From: Asticcacaulis sp. AND118
Lineage (GTDB): Bacteria; Pseudomonadota; Alphaproteobacteria; Caulobacterales; Caulobacteraceae
Direction: 5' to 3'
DNA length: 64,000 bases
NCBI RefSeq assembly: GCF_020535245.1
Contig: NZ_CP084910.1
Coordinates: 2,022,501 to 2,086,500 of the forward strand
In this document: positions 45,682 to 54,500 of the stretch, in pieces
Layout of the letters: every line of letters begins with the position of its first letter
Position numbering within the stretch: the first letter of the stretch is position 1
Made by a program: the position numbers and the translations under genes
Notes under the pieces: generated by a model
What the model was told of the DNA's origin: nothing
What the model saw: only the letters and a program-made list of their open reading frames with translations
The model's database searches: none

Positions 45682-47370
45682 ATGTCGACCAAGAAATTCT
45701 CCCCCCTGAGCCCCGATCTGCGCGGTCCGCTTCTGGCCGCCATCGTCGCCTTTCTGGTCGGCCTGCCCTGCGCCCTGCTGATTCCGCCGCTCGACCGCGA
45801 CGAATCGCGCTTCGCCCAGGCCTCCAGCCAGATGCTGGAGTCGAAGGACTTCATCAATATCAGCTATCAGGACGGCCCGCGTCACAAGAAGCCCGTCGGC
45901 ATCCACTGGCTGCAGGCGGCGTCCACCGCCCTGACGTCCGACGTGGCGGCGCGCGACATCCTGTCGTACCGCTGGCCGTCGCTGTTCGGTGCGGCGCTGG
46001 CGGCGTTCGCCATGACCTGGGGCGCGGGCTTCCTGTTCGACCGGCGGCAGGGCCTGATCGCCGGCGTGCTGTTCGGCGTATCCTTCCTGCTGTCGTCCGA
46101 GGCCTTCATCGCCAAGACCGACGCCGTGCTGTGCGGCCTGACCACCCTGTTCCTGATGGCGCTGGCGCGCATCTACGTCACCTATCGCCACCGGACGGAC
46201 GTCAGCGAGAAACCGAAACTCACCAAGTACAAGCTGATCTTCTGGCTGGCCTTCGCCGGCTCGGTGCTGATCAAGGGCCCCATCGGCCCGATGATGTTCG
46301 CCGCCACGGCGCTGGCCCTGCTCGGCTGGGACCTGCGCGCCAAGGTGCCCGGCGCCGCCGACTGGCTGAAACAACTGGGTTGGGCATGGGGCCTTCTGAT
46401 CACCGCCCTGATCGTCGGACCGTGGGCCATCGCCATCACCATCGCCACCGACGGCGCCTTCTGGGGCACGGCCATCGGCGACGATTTCGCGCCCAAGCTG
46501 GTGTCGGGTTCCGAAGGCCATTTCGCCTGGCCCGGCTATCACACCCTCGGCCTGCCGCTGCTCTTCTTCCCGATCAGCTTCCTGCTGGGCGGCGCGCTGC
46601 AAACCGCCCTGTCGCGCTATTCCGAGCCCGTGGTGCGCTTCGCCATCTGCTGGTTCGTGCCGGGCTTCCTGATCTTCGAAATCTCGCCGACCAAGCTGGT
46701 CCACTACCCGCTGCCGACCTATGGCGGTCTGGTCCTTCTGGCCGTGCTGGGCCTGACCCTCCCGCTGAAGACCTGGGCCAAGGTGATGAACACCGGGCTC
46801 GGCCTGTTCGGCGGCTTCCTGATCACCGCCATCGCCGCCTACGGCCTGTCGGAGTTCGGCCATGCGGGCGTCGCGCCGCTGGTGACCATCGTGGCCGCCG
46901 CCGCCCTGCTGATCGGCGGTCTGGGCGCGCTGTTCCTGTGGCGTCAGCAACTGAACACGGCGCTGGCCTGCCTGATCGGCGCGGGCGTCGTCGCCCACCT
47001 CGGCTTCGTCGCCACCCTGTCGGAACTGAAACCGATGTGGATGTCGCGCAATCTCGAAGCGGCGCTGGTCGAAACCGGCCTCGATCCGCGCAAGGGCCTG
47101 CAACCGGGCCCGGTCGCCACGCTGGGCTTTGCCGAGCCGTCCTTCGTCTTCGCCATGGGCACGAAAACCGAGCTGGCCGACACGCCGGATCAGGCCGCCG
47201 CCGCCCTGCGTCAGGGCCGCCCGGTCTGCGTGGAATCGCGCCACGACGCCGAGTTCCGCCGCAGCGTCGACGCCGCCGGGTTGAAGCTGCGCGCGGTTAA
47301 AACCATTGAGGGATATAACTATTCCAACGGCGATGAAGTGAAGATCACGCTCTACCAACTTCAAAGGTGA
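45682..47370 (+). CDS. ArnT-like glycosyltransferase family 39/83 protein
   Basis: A 562-residue polytopic membrane transferase that moves a sugar from a polyprenyl-phosphate carrier to an envelope acceptor such as lipid A. The periplasmic catalytic motif is PPLDRDESRFAQASSQMLES. KKPVGIHWLQAAS and EAFIAKTDAVLCGLTTL are typical. About twelve helices are followed by a small C-terminal soluble domain. I start at the ATG at 45682. It is the likely partner of the divergent GT2. Confidence 0.88.
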   Translation: MSTKKFSPLSPDLRGPLLAAIVAFLVGLPCALLIPPLDRDESRFAQASSQMLESKDFINISYQDGPRHKKPVGIHWLQAASTALTSDVAARDILSYRWPSLFGAALAAFAMTWGAGFLFDRRQGLIAGVLFGVSFLLSSEAFIAKTDAVLCGLTTLFLMALARIYVTYRHRTDVSEKPKLTKYKLIFWLAFAGSVLIKGPIGPMMFAATALALLGWDLRAKVPGAADWLKQLGWAWGLLITALIVGPWAIAITIATDGAFWGTAIGDDFAPKLVSGSEGHFAWPGYHTLGLPLLFFPISFLLGGALQTALSRYSEPVVRFAICWFVPGFLIFEISPTKLVHYPLPTYGGLVLLAVLGLTLPLKTWAKVMNTGLGLFGGFLITAIAAYGLSEFGHAGVAPLVTIVAAAALLIGGLGALFLWRQQLNTALACLIGAGVVAHLGFVATLSELKPMWMSRNLEAALVETGLDPRKGLQPGPVATLGFAEPSFVFAMGTKTELADTPDQAAAALRQGRPVCVESRHDAEFRRSVDAAGLKLRAVKTIEGYNYSNGDEVKITLYQLQR

Positions 47371-47378
47371 TTATGGGC

Positions 47379-47422
47379 GCGCATCTGAGTCCGAAAACCG
47401 CTGCGCACTTTTCGGGAGGCGC
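47379..47422. repeat. Family D REP-like palindrome after the ArnT-like gene
   Basis: GCGCATCTGAGTCCGAAAAC and CGCACTTTTCGGGAGGCGC form an imperfect stem eight bases past the stop codon. Confidence 0.7.
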
Positions 47423-47456
47423 TTAACGCAGGGCGGACCCGTCGGGCGACGTATCA

Positions 47457-47479
47457 CCTCTGTAACAAGAATACAGAGG
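47457..47479 (+). promoter_or_regulatory. Hairpin overlapping the ribosome site of the DUF1800 gene
   Basis: CCTCTGTA, seven bases, TACAGAGG. The right arm contains the first bases of the GAGGAGG ribosome site (47476-47482), so folding could hide the translation start. Confidence 0.45.
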
Positions 47480-47486
47480 AGGCGTC

Positions 47487-48947
47487 ATGTCACCGGACAC
47501 AAGAGCCGCCATCGCGTTCAGCCGCTTCGGCCTGGGCATTACGCCCAGGGGCCTCGGTGCGGCGCTCAGCGATGCGCAGGGCGCGCTGCTGGACGAACTG
47601 AAGAACCCGCCGGCCCTGACCATGACGGTCAGCGACATCCAGCGGGAGTTGGGCTTTTCCACCGCCCTGCCCCCGACGCCGGAACTGCTGGCGCAGATCG
47701 CTGCCTATAACCGCGCGCGCAAGGATCGCCGCGAGATGCAGGCCCAAAATCAGGCCCAAAATCAGGCCCAGATGACGCCTGACATGGCCGCAGGCAAGCC
47801 GCAAAAGGGGCCACAGAAGGGGCCGCAAAAGGAGGATGACACCCAGCGTCTGCCGCAGGCCGTCACCTATGGTGAGGTCGGGGCGCGGCTCAACGCCTGG
47901 GGCGCAGCGACCATCGGCTTCCACGAGCGGCTGGTCATGTTCTGGGCCAACCATTTCGCCGTATCGGCGGACAAGGGCCTGCCACTGCGCGTGCTGGCCG
48001 GGGCTTATGAGCGCGAAGCCATCCGCCCGCACGTCACCGGCCGCTTTCGCGACCTGCTGCTGGCCGCCGAACGCCATCCGGCCATGCAGCTCTATCTCGA
48101 CAACGACGCCTCGATCGGCCCGAACGCGCGCGCCAACCGCAACGGCAAGCGCGGCCTCAATGAAAATCTGGCGCGCGAAATCATGGAACTGCATACGCTG
48201 GGGGTCAATGGCGGCTACAGCCAGACCGACGTGACCAGCTTTGCCAAAGTTATAACGGGCTGGGGTGTGGATCGTGGCGGTCGAAGCCCTGACGGCTTCC
48301 GCTTCAACGCCAATGCCCACGAACCGGGCGCGCAGACCGTTCTGGGCAAGCGCTATGCCGATGACGGCGAACGGCAGGGCGTGCGCGTGCTGGAAGACCT
48401 CGCCAGACACCCCGCCACCGCGAAGCACATCGCCACCAAGCTGGTCCGCCATTTCGTCAGCGATCAGCCGCCCGCCGCCGTCGTCGAGCGCGTGACCCAA
48501 CGCTTCCTCGATACCGACGGCGACCTGACGCAGGTCTATGCGGCGCTGATCGAGGCCGAGGAGAGCTGGACCGCCCCGCGCGCCAAGCTGCGCACGCCGC
48601 AGGAATACGTCATCGCCAGCCTGCGCGCGCTGGACACGCCGATCCAGCCCCAGCGCTTCGCCCAAAGCCTGCGCGTACTGGGTCAGCCCCTGTGGCAGCC
48701 CCCCGGCCCCAACGGCTTTTCCGATCTGGCCTCGGTCTGGGCCACGCCGGAAGGCCTCAACAACCGGCTCGACCTCGCCTATCAGCTTTCCGAGCGCCCG
48801 GCGGAGAAAACCGACCCGCGGCGGTTCGCCGAAGACCGGCTGAAAGGGCTGATATCCGAGACCACGCGCCGCGCCGTGGCGCTGGCCGAAACCCGCCCGC
48901 AGGGCCTGGCCCTTGTGCTCCTCTCCCCCGAATTCATGAGGCGTTGA
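47487..48947 (+). CDS. DUF1800 domain-containing protein
   Basis: A 486-residue protein of the DUF1800 family. The family core is visible: RLVMFWANHFAVSADKG, NENLAREIMELHTLGVNGGYSQTDVTSFAKVITGWGV and HPATAKHIATKLVRHFVSDQPP. A Gln-rich low-complexity stretch (QAQNQAQNQAQMTPDM, then QKGPQKGPQKEDD) lies at about 80-115. Function is unknown; the gene nearly always pairs with a DUF1501 gene, as here (4-base gap). AGAGGAGG lies just upstream of the ATG. Confidence 0.92.
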   Translation: MSPDTRAAIAFSRFGLGITPRGLGAALSDAQGALLDELKNPPALTMTVSDIQRELGFSTALPPTPELLAQIAAYNRARKDRREMQAQNQAQNQAQMTPDMAAGKPQKGPQKGPQKEDDTQRLPQAVTYGEVGARLNAWGAATIGFHERLVMFWANHFAVSADKGLPLRVLAGAYEREAIRPHVTGRFRDLLLAAERHPAMQLYLDNDASIGPNARANRNGKRGLNENLAREIMELHTLGVNGGYSQTDVTSFAKVITGWGVDRGGRSPDGFRFNANAHEPGAQTVLGKRYADDGERQGVRVLEDLARHPATAKHIATKLVRHFVSDQPPAAVVERVTQRFLDTDGDLTQVYAALIEAEESWTAPRAKLRTPQEYVIASLRALDTPIQPQRFAQSLRVLGQPLWQPPGPNGFSDLASVWATPEGLNNRLDLAYQLSERPAEKTDPRRFAEDRLKGLISETTRRAVALAETRPQGLALVLLSPEFMRR

Positions 48948-48951
48948 TACC

Positions 48952-50124
48952 ATGATCCACCGCCGCTCCCTCCTCGTTGCTTCCACCGGCCTGTTCGCCT
49001 CAGCCTTCCTGCCGCAAACGGCCTTCGCCGCCGGTCGCGACCCGCGCTTTGTCGTCATCATCCTGCGCGGCGCACTCGACGGCCTCGCCGCCGCCCCCCC
49101 CGTCGGTGACCCGGACTTTGCCGCGCTGCGCCCGCCCGCCTGGGAAGGCGACGCGCTGAAGCTCGACGGCTTTTTTGCCCTGAACCCGGCCATGCCGAAC
49201 CTCAACCGCCTCTACGGCGCGGGTCAGGCCGCCATCGTCCACGCCGCAGCCACATCCTACCGCAACCGCTCGCACTTTGACGGTCAGGACGTGCTGGAAT
49301 CCGGCCACGACAAGCCGGGCTATGCCGATAACGGCTGGCTCAACCGCCTGATACTGTCCTTGGGCCAGGGCGAGAAAATCGGGCAAGCGCATAAGGCCCT
49401 GTCGGTCGGCACGCTGACCCCGCTGGTCATTCGCGGCGAAGCGCCCCTGCTCGGCTGGGCGCCTCAGCAGCTCAAGGCCGCCGATCCCGACCTCGCCCCG
49501 CGCCTGCTGCGCCTCTACGGCGAGACCGATCCGGCCCTGATGACCGTGCTGGAAGAAGGCATCGCCACGGGCAAGATCGCCTCCAGCATGGACCCGATGA
49601 AGGGCGGCGGCGGACCGGCGGGCGCCATGGTCGAAATGGCCAAGGGCGCGGCGGCGCTGATGGCGCGCGACGACGGCCCGCGCATCGCCGCCATGGCCTT
49701 CGACGGCTGGGACACCCACACCGCCGAACAGCGCCGCCTGACGCAATTATTGGGCGGGCTGGATCAGTCGATCGCCGCCTTCGAGCAGGGCCTGGGGTCG
49801 AAATGGGCCGATACGGTGGTGCTGGTGGCGACCGAGTTCGGCCGCACCGCGCGCTTCAACGGTACGCAGGGCTCAGACCACGGACAGGCGACGACGGCCT
49901 TCCTCGCCGGCGGCGCGGTCAAGGGCGGGCGCGTCATCGCCGACTGGCCGGGACTGAAGGCCGGGCAACTGTACGAAGGCCGCGACCTCAACCCGACGAC
50001 AGACCTGCGCGGCGTGGTAATGGGCGTGGCCCGCGACCATCTGGGGGCCGATGTGCGTCGATTACAGACAGAGGTGTTTCCGGGCGCGCTGGGCGTCAAA
50101 CCGCTGGACGGGTTGGTGGCTTAG
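48952..50124 (+). CDS. DUF1501 domain-containing exported protein
   Basis: A 390-residue protein. The N-terminus has a Tat-like signal (HRRSLLVASTGLFASAFLP, cleaved after TAFA). The DUF1501 domain shows alkaline-phosphatase-superfamily character: FVVIILRGALDGL, SHFDGQDVLESG, FDGWDTHTAEQRRLTQLL and TEFGRTARFNGTQGSDHGQA. It pairs with the DUF1800 protein; the two are presumed to act together in the periplasm, but no activity is established. Confidence 0.92.
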   Translation: MIHRRSLLVASTGLFASAFLPQTAFAAGRDPRFVVIILRGALDGLAAAPPVGDPDFAALRPPAWEGDALKLDGFFALNPAMPNLNRLYGAGQAAIVHAAATSYRNRSHFDGQDVLESGHDKPGYADNGWLNRLILSLGQGEKIGQAHKALSVGTLTPLVIRGEAPLLGWAPQQLKAADPDLAPRLLRLYGETDPALMTVLEEGIATGKIASSMDPMKGGGGPAGAMVEMAKGAAALMARDDGPRIAAMAFDGWDTHTAEQRRLTQLLGGLDQSIAAFEQGLGSKWADTVVLVATEFGRTARFNGTQGSDHGQATTAFLAGGAVKGGRVIADWPGLKAGQLYEGRDLNPTTDLRGVVMGVARDHLGADVRRLQTEVFPGALGVKPLDGLVA

Positions 50125-50129
50125 CTCAA

Positions 50130-50396
50130 ATCATACCTCCCCACCTATGGTGGGGTATAGCGCAGCGAAAGTATAGCTTTCGCCAGCGATGGGACCGCCT
50201 CCTTAAGCTTATTCATACCTCCCTACCTCTGGTGGGGAGGGGGACCGCGCGAGATCGCGAAGCGAGCGAGATGTGGTGGTGGGGGTTCTTACTTTCTTTC
50301 ACCATCAGCTTACGCTGAAACTCAGTAAGATACCCCACCACCACGCCCTTCGGGCGCGGTCCCCCTCCCCGCCGAAGGCTGGGAGGTATAAGGCGG
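50130..50396. repeat. Family A repeat cluster between convergent genes
   Basis: Three segments are seen: CATACCTCCCCACCTATGG with TATAGCGCAGCGAAAGTATAG, then CCTCTGGTGGGGAGGGGGAC ... GATGTGGTGGTGGGGGTTC, then the inverse CCCCACCACCACGCCCTTCG ... GGGAGGTATAAGG. The GCGAAAGTATAGCTTTCGC module also occurs at about 59824. Confidence 0.85.
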
Positions 50397-50397
50397 C

Positions 50398-50733
50398 CTA
50401 AGCCGATGTCGCTTTCAAACCGATAATCGCCACCAGCAGCATCCCCAGAAACAGCAGCCGCATCGGCGTCACCGCTTCGTGGAACAACACGATGCCGAGG
50501 ATCGCCGCGCCGATGGCCCCGATCCCCACCCACACCCCATAGGCCGTGCCGATGGGCAGGGTTTCCGCCGCCTTGGCCAGCAGGAACATGCTCGCGGCCA
50601 GCGTCACCAGCACGAAGGCCGACGGCACGGGCTTGGTAAAGCCCTGCGTATATTTCAGGCCCACGGCCCAGCAGATTTCCAGCAGGCCAGCGATAATCAG
50701 ATAGACCCACGGCAGGGGCAGAAACGTCGTCAT
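50398..50733 (-). CDS. gdx: SMR-family guanidinium exporter (Gdx/SugE type)
   Basis: A 111-residue four-helix small multidrug resistance protein. The membrane-embedded Glu lies in LIIAGLLEICWAVGLKYTQGFTKPVPS, where WAVGLKYTQGF is characteristic of SugE/Gdx rather than EmrE. Helices AFVLVTLAASMFLLAKAAE, AYGVWVGIGAIGAAILGIVL and LLFLGMLLVAIIGL follow. Gdx exports guanidinium in exchange for protons. A guanidine-III riboswitch just upstream supports the assignment. AAGGAG precedes the ATG. Confidence 0.92.
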   Translation of the reverse strand: MTTFLPLPWVYLIIAGLLEICWAVGLKYTQGFTKPVPSAFVLVTLAASMFLLAKAAETLPIGTAYGVWVGIGAIGAAILGIVLFHEAVTPMRLLFLGMLLVAIIGLKATSA

Positions 50734-50768
50734 GACGCACTCCTTGGTTAATTTCTCGATGTCAGGGA

Positions 50769-50876
50769 GCGTCGTCTTGTCTGCCCGGCGTTGCTGGCGC
50801 GCATCTGTACCCCAAAACCGCGTGGCACTTTTGGGGATGCGCTGACTCCGGTCCCGGTACGGCGCGTCTCGTCGGG
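50769..50876 (-). promoter_or_regulatory. Guanidine-III (ykkC-III) riboswitch controlling gdx
   Basis: On the minus strand the leader carries CCCGACGAGACGCGCC then GTACCGGG (50876-50853), and later CAGACAAGACGACGC (50783-50769). From memory these match the two conserved parts of the guanidine-III class (CCGGACGAGG.GCGCCGUACCCGG and AGGACAAGACGGCGC). The loop GCGCCGT can pair with ACGACGC at six of seven positions, giving the class pseudoknot. Between the parts is a long stem closed by CCGG/CCGG and containing a Family D palindrome. It lies 35 bases before gdx, whose AAGGAG site is close to the 3' strand. Confidence 0.8.
50799..50842. repeat. Family D palindrome inside the riboswitch variable stem
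   Basis: GCGCATCTG ... CCCCAAAA, then CCGCGTGGCAC, then TTTTGGGG.ATGCGC. It closely resembles the element at 47379-47422. Confidence 0.75.
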
Positions 50877-50991
50877 AACAGAGGACCTATAGCAAATGCG
50901 GCGCACGCGATAAAGCCCTGAACCGGTTCGGCTTTTCGCCACATTACAATCCGTTAAGTCATTACGCAAAATTCATTAAATAAATCAAATG

Positions 50992-51050
50992 ATTAAATCC
51001 CGTTCATGACGTTCATTTAATTTGAAACCATCGGCGCGCTGAGGCATACC
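50992..51050 (+). promoter_or_regulatory. Candidate promoter/operator of the microprotein operon
   Basis: The inverted repeat ATTAAAT (50992-50998) and ATTTAAT (51015-51021) is followed by TTGAAA, 17 bases, CATACC (51022-51050), a possible sigma-70-type -35/-10 with a weak -10. The surrounding DNA is much more AT-rich than the window average. Confidence 0.35.
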
Positions 51051-51129
51051 CCTCTCAACGGCGGACAACACCCCGCTCAATACAAGCAAATCTCAAACCG
51101 AATACTTCACATATTGAAAGGATATCACC

Positions 51130-51204
51130 ATGCAAATCTCCCTGACCGGCCTGACCTTCCTCAGCTTCGCCGCTTTCCTGACCGTCGCCCTGCTGACCAT
51201 CTGA
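51130..51204 (+). CDS. Single-helix membrane microprotein, copy 1 (24 aa)
   Basis: The ORF contains LTGLTFLSFAAF and ends ALLTI. Almost the whole chain is one hydrophobic helix. It has its own ribosome site (GAAAGGATATCACC before the ATG), nearly the same as copy 2. The alternation of conserved and variable residues between the three copies, with conserved length, argues for selection on the protein. I know no named family. Possible roles are a membrane regulatory peptide, a small subunit, or a type I toxin-like peptide. Confidence 0.65.
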   Translation: MQISLTGLTFLSFAAFLTVALLTI

Positions 51205-51236
51205 TCCAATACTTACAGCCTCGAAAGGATTACATC

Positions 51237-51314
51237 ATGACCCAATATCTGACCCCGCTCTACTTCCTGTCGATCACCGCCTTCTGCGTGATCTCGCTGC
51301 TGACCATCGCTTAA
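51237..51314 (+). CDS. Single-helix membrane microprotein, copy 2 (25 aa)
   Basis: The ORF begins MTQYLTPLYFLSITAF and ends SLLTIA. It aligns without gaps to copies 1 and 3 at LT(G/P)L, FLS, AF and the LL(T/V)I end. GAAAGGATTACATC precedes the ATG. It follows copy 1 after 32 bases. It also resembles the putative microprotein at 43999 (LTPF versus LTPL). Its one cysteine lies mid-helix. Confidence 0.65.
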   Translation: MTQYLTPLYFLSITAFCVISLLTIA

Positions 51315-51325
51315 GGGAGGGGACC

Positions 51326-51400
51326 ATGAGCACCGTATTGACCGGCCTCTTTTTCCTGTCTTTCGCGGCCTTCGCGTCGTTCGCCCTGCTCGTCATTTGA
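51326..51400 (+). CDS. Single-helix membrane microprotein, copy 3 (24 aa)
   Basis: The ORF begins MSTVLTGLFFLSFAAF and ends ALLVI. It shares FLSFAAF with copy 1. The ribosome site is stronger (GGGAGGGG, three bases before the ATG), and the gap to copy 2 is only 11 bases. A strong terminator follows at 51474, so the three genes form a compact operon of about 300 bases. Confidence 0.65.
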   Translation: MSTVLTGLFFLSFAAFASFALLVI

Positions 51401-51473
51401 ACGATGCTGGATGAAGAGTAACCCGCGTACCGACAGGGAGGCGCTGATGCCATCCGCATACAGCCAGACGAAC

Positions 51474-51507
51474 AAAACGGACAGAAGATCGCTCTTCTGT
51501 CCGTTTT
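51474..51507. terminator. Strong bidirectional terminator
   Basis: AAAACGGACAGAAGA, TCGC, TCTTCTGTCCGTTTT is a 15-bp perfect stem followed by CTTTTTGG. It closes the microprotein operon and the convergent restriction gene (stop at 51526). Confidence 0.9.
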
Positions 51508-51525
51508 CTTTTTGGCCGTTTTTGT

Positions 51526-54500
51526 TTATGCCGCCCGGTGCGTCAGGACCCGCCCGTCCTCCAGCCGGTCCAGATGCCCGTAATCGTCCAGCGTCCGTAG
51601 CAAGGTCAGAATACGCTGCCGATGGCGCGGCCCGTTGGCGAAGGCCCGCACCACCTCGTCCTCGGACAACACGCCGGCGCGCTCCACGGCCTTGAGCACG
51701 GCGAAGGGCTGGGCATCGCGGCTCTTGGGGAAGTCCGGCCGCAGGATTTCGGCGGACACGCTTTCCAGTTCCAGTTCGCCGCTCTGCACCCCGGCCGCCC
51801 TGGCGTAGCGCGCAATCTGATAGTCGGGCCGCAGCCAACGCACCTGCCCCGCCGCCTCTTCCGCCGCCCGCTCGCGGTTAAGCGCCACCAGCCGGGCCAG
51901 CACCTCTTCGTCGCGGACGTCCTCCGCCCAACCATAGGCCGCCAGCACCGCGCGATCGAGCCGCTCGTGATACTCCTTGAGGATCAGCACCAGCCCGTCG
52001 TCGAAGATGCGCCGCTCCTCCGGCGTCAAGGCATCCGGTGCAACGCCTGCCTTCAGCCGCTCCAGCACATTGTAAAGCCTGGTGAGCGTCAGGTGTGGAT
52101 GGTCGGTCAGCACGCGCTTGCGGTGGGCATCGAGTGCCTCGGCGATATCACCGATGACCTGCCGCTGCGCCAGATCGGCCTCCGGGAAGGGGAACGGGTC
52201 GAAGCAGCGGGATTTCACATACACCGCATCGCCTTCGTACATGCCGATCTTGGCGGAATTGGCCACGTACCAGAGGAAATGCACTTTGGAGTGAAGCACG
52301 CCCAGTCCAAACCCGTCGGACAGCGCAATATTGACCAGCTTATTATCCGGTAAAATAGAGGAATCAAGGAACTGAAACACCCGATGCTTGGCGGTCTCGA
52401 CAGTGGAAATGTAACGAGGCAGACCATCCAATGCCTCACGAAGGTCCGTATTCTTTCGTCCGAACAACCACCAATTCAGACGTCTATAGTCTTCGTTATT
52501 GGTATCTCGCTCTGGTTTCACCGTCATCAACAGATGCTGATAAATCGCCGGGTGACGCAGCCGCACCTGCTCGCCGGATAAGCCGTGCATATCCAGCGCA
52601 TACAAATTGCGCGATCTGCCCATCAAGTCCCGCCCGTTCCGGTAAGGCTTGATGCAAGGCGTTTTTTCTCCACCTAACCCCAGATGCACGGCCTCGACAT
52701 GGGAAACAAGAAACCCTCGCCCGTGCAGAGCTACTCCGCGTGTCGCTAACGCCTCATTGGCGATAAGGGACCTGGCCAACGCCACATCCACCCCCACCGT
52801 CAGATCGGCATTGATCCGCCCCCGTTCCGCCGTATAGACGATATGCGGCGTATCGCTGTCGAGATCGCGCTCCGCCACAACCGCCTCCAGCACCCCCTCG
52901 TGCGCTCCGGCCCGCGCCACGGTCATGGCGATGCGCACCGCCGCCGAGTCCTTCGTCGCCTTGGTCCATGGATGATCGGCGATGGCGTAGATCAGGCTCA
53001 ACGCCTTCTTCGCGTTCAGCCAGCGTTCGACCGTCTTGCGCTGAAAGACCTGCGTGATGGAATTGGTCGTCACAAAGCCGAACCGCAGCAGCTTCGTCTT
53101 CTTGCGCGTCAGTATATCCGCCGCCCGATCCCACCAGTACATGACCAAATCGGCGCTGTCGTTCATCGCCTTGTGCGAGGCCCAAAGCGCCTCGACATAG
53201 GGCCCGCCCAACCGCTCACGCACATCCTTGCCCCCGATAAACGGCGGATTGCCGACGATGAAATCCGCTTCGGGCCAGTCGGGCAGCCGCGCATTCGCAT
53301 AACCCGCCGACGTCTCCGGATAGCCCTCCCAGGTCAGCACCGCGTCCTTGCATTCGATATTGCGAAAGTCCCGCAATACCGGGTCGTTCGGATGACCGTC
53401 ATGCGTACGGTAGTGCCATTGCAGATAACCGATCCACACCACCAGTTCGGCGATGGCCGCCGCGCGCGGGTTCAGTTCGATCCCCAGAAACTGATGCGGA
53501 TCGACCGTCTCGAAGCTCATCGTCTCCGTCTCGCCCAGATCGAGCAGCAGTTCCAGCACCTCGGCCTCCAGCCGTTTGATCAGCTCCAGCGCCGCATAGA
53601 GAAAATTCCCCGTTCCGCACGCCGGATCGAGGACCTTCACCTCGCACAACCGATGATGAAACGCCTTCGCCAGCGCCACGGCGGCCTTCACGTCGCCCTG
53701 CGCCTTGACGTCCTCGATAGCCATGCGCTTTTCCCGCCATTCCTCGCGCAACGGCTCCATCACCGTCACATTGACCAGCCGGTCGACATAGGCGCGCGGC
53801 GTGAAATGTGCCCCCAGCCTGGCGCGCTCCTTCACCTCCAAGGCCTGCTCCAGCAGCGTGCCGAAGATGGCCGGCTCGACCTGCCGCCAGTCGGCATGGG
53901 CCGCCTCTATCAGCTCGCCGATCTCCTCGCGCCCCAGCGCAAAGGCCCGCGCGTGTTTGAACAGCCCGCCGTTGAAACGCCGCAGATGCTCGCCCAGCCC
54001 CGAATAGAATCCGCCGGTGTCCATCTTCGCCCACAGCTCTTCGATCATCGGCACGAAGATCGACGGATCGGCCGCGCAGCGCTGCAAGAGCCCCTTGAAA
54101 CTGTCGGCGGGCAGCAAGCCTACATCCTCGGCGAACATGGTGAAAACGCAGCGCATCAGAAACGGCGCGACCGCCGACGCCGGATGCCCCTGCTTTTCCA
54201 GCGCCTTCGACACCTCGGCCAGCCTTTTCGCAATGGCATTGGTCACCCGCGCCCGTTCGGTTGCCGGGTCGAGCGACTGCGGCGCTTCCCAGATGGCTTT
54301 CAGGCGCGCGCGGATATCGTCATGGCGCAGGTCTTCGAGGAAGATACGGAAGCCCTTGCGGTCGGGAAACTGCGTGTAGTTGCGCCCCGTTCCGGTGAAA
54401 TCGGCATAGATTTCAAAACTGTGCCCGACATCGCAGGTGATGAGAAACAACGGCGCCGCATGGTCGGGCGGCAGGCGGAAGACGTAGCCCTCGGCCTGCG

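Noticed and set aside
45622-47364. 580-codon minus-strand ORF opposite the ArnT-like gene
   Set aside because: It is rich in Gln, Gly and Arg without hydrophobic helices or domains, and fully overlaps a clear membrane transferase.
47490-49205. 571-codon minus-strand ORF opposite DUF1800
   Set aside because: It spans two unrelated genes in antisense and has no motif.
51448-51695. ORF after the microproteins, preceded by GGGAGG
   Set aside because: It runs through a 15-bp terminator stem and into the antisense of the restriction gene. It has no resemblance to the three microproteins.
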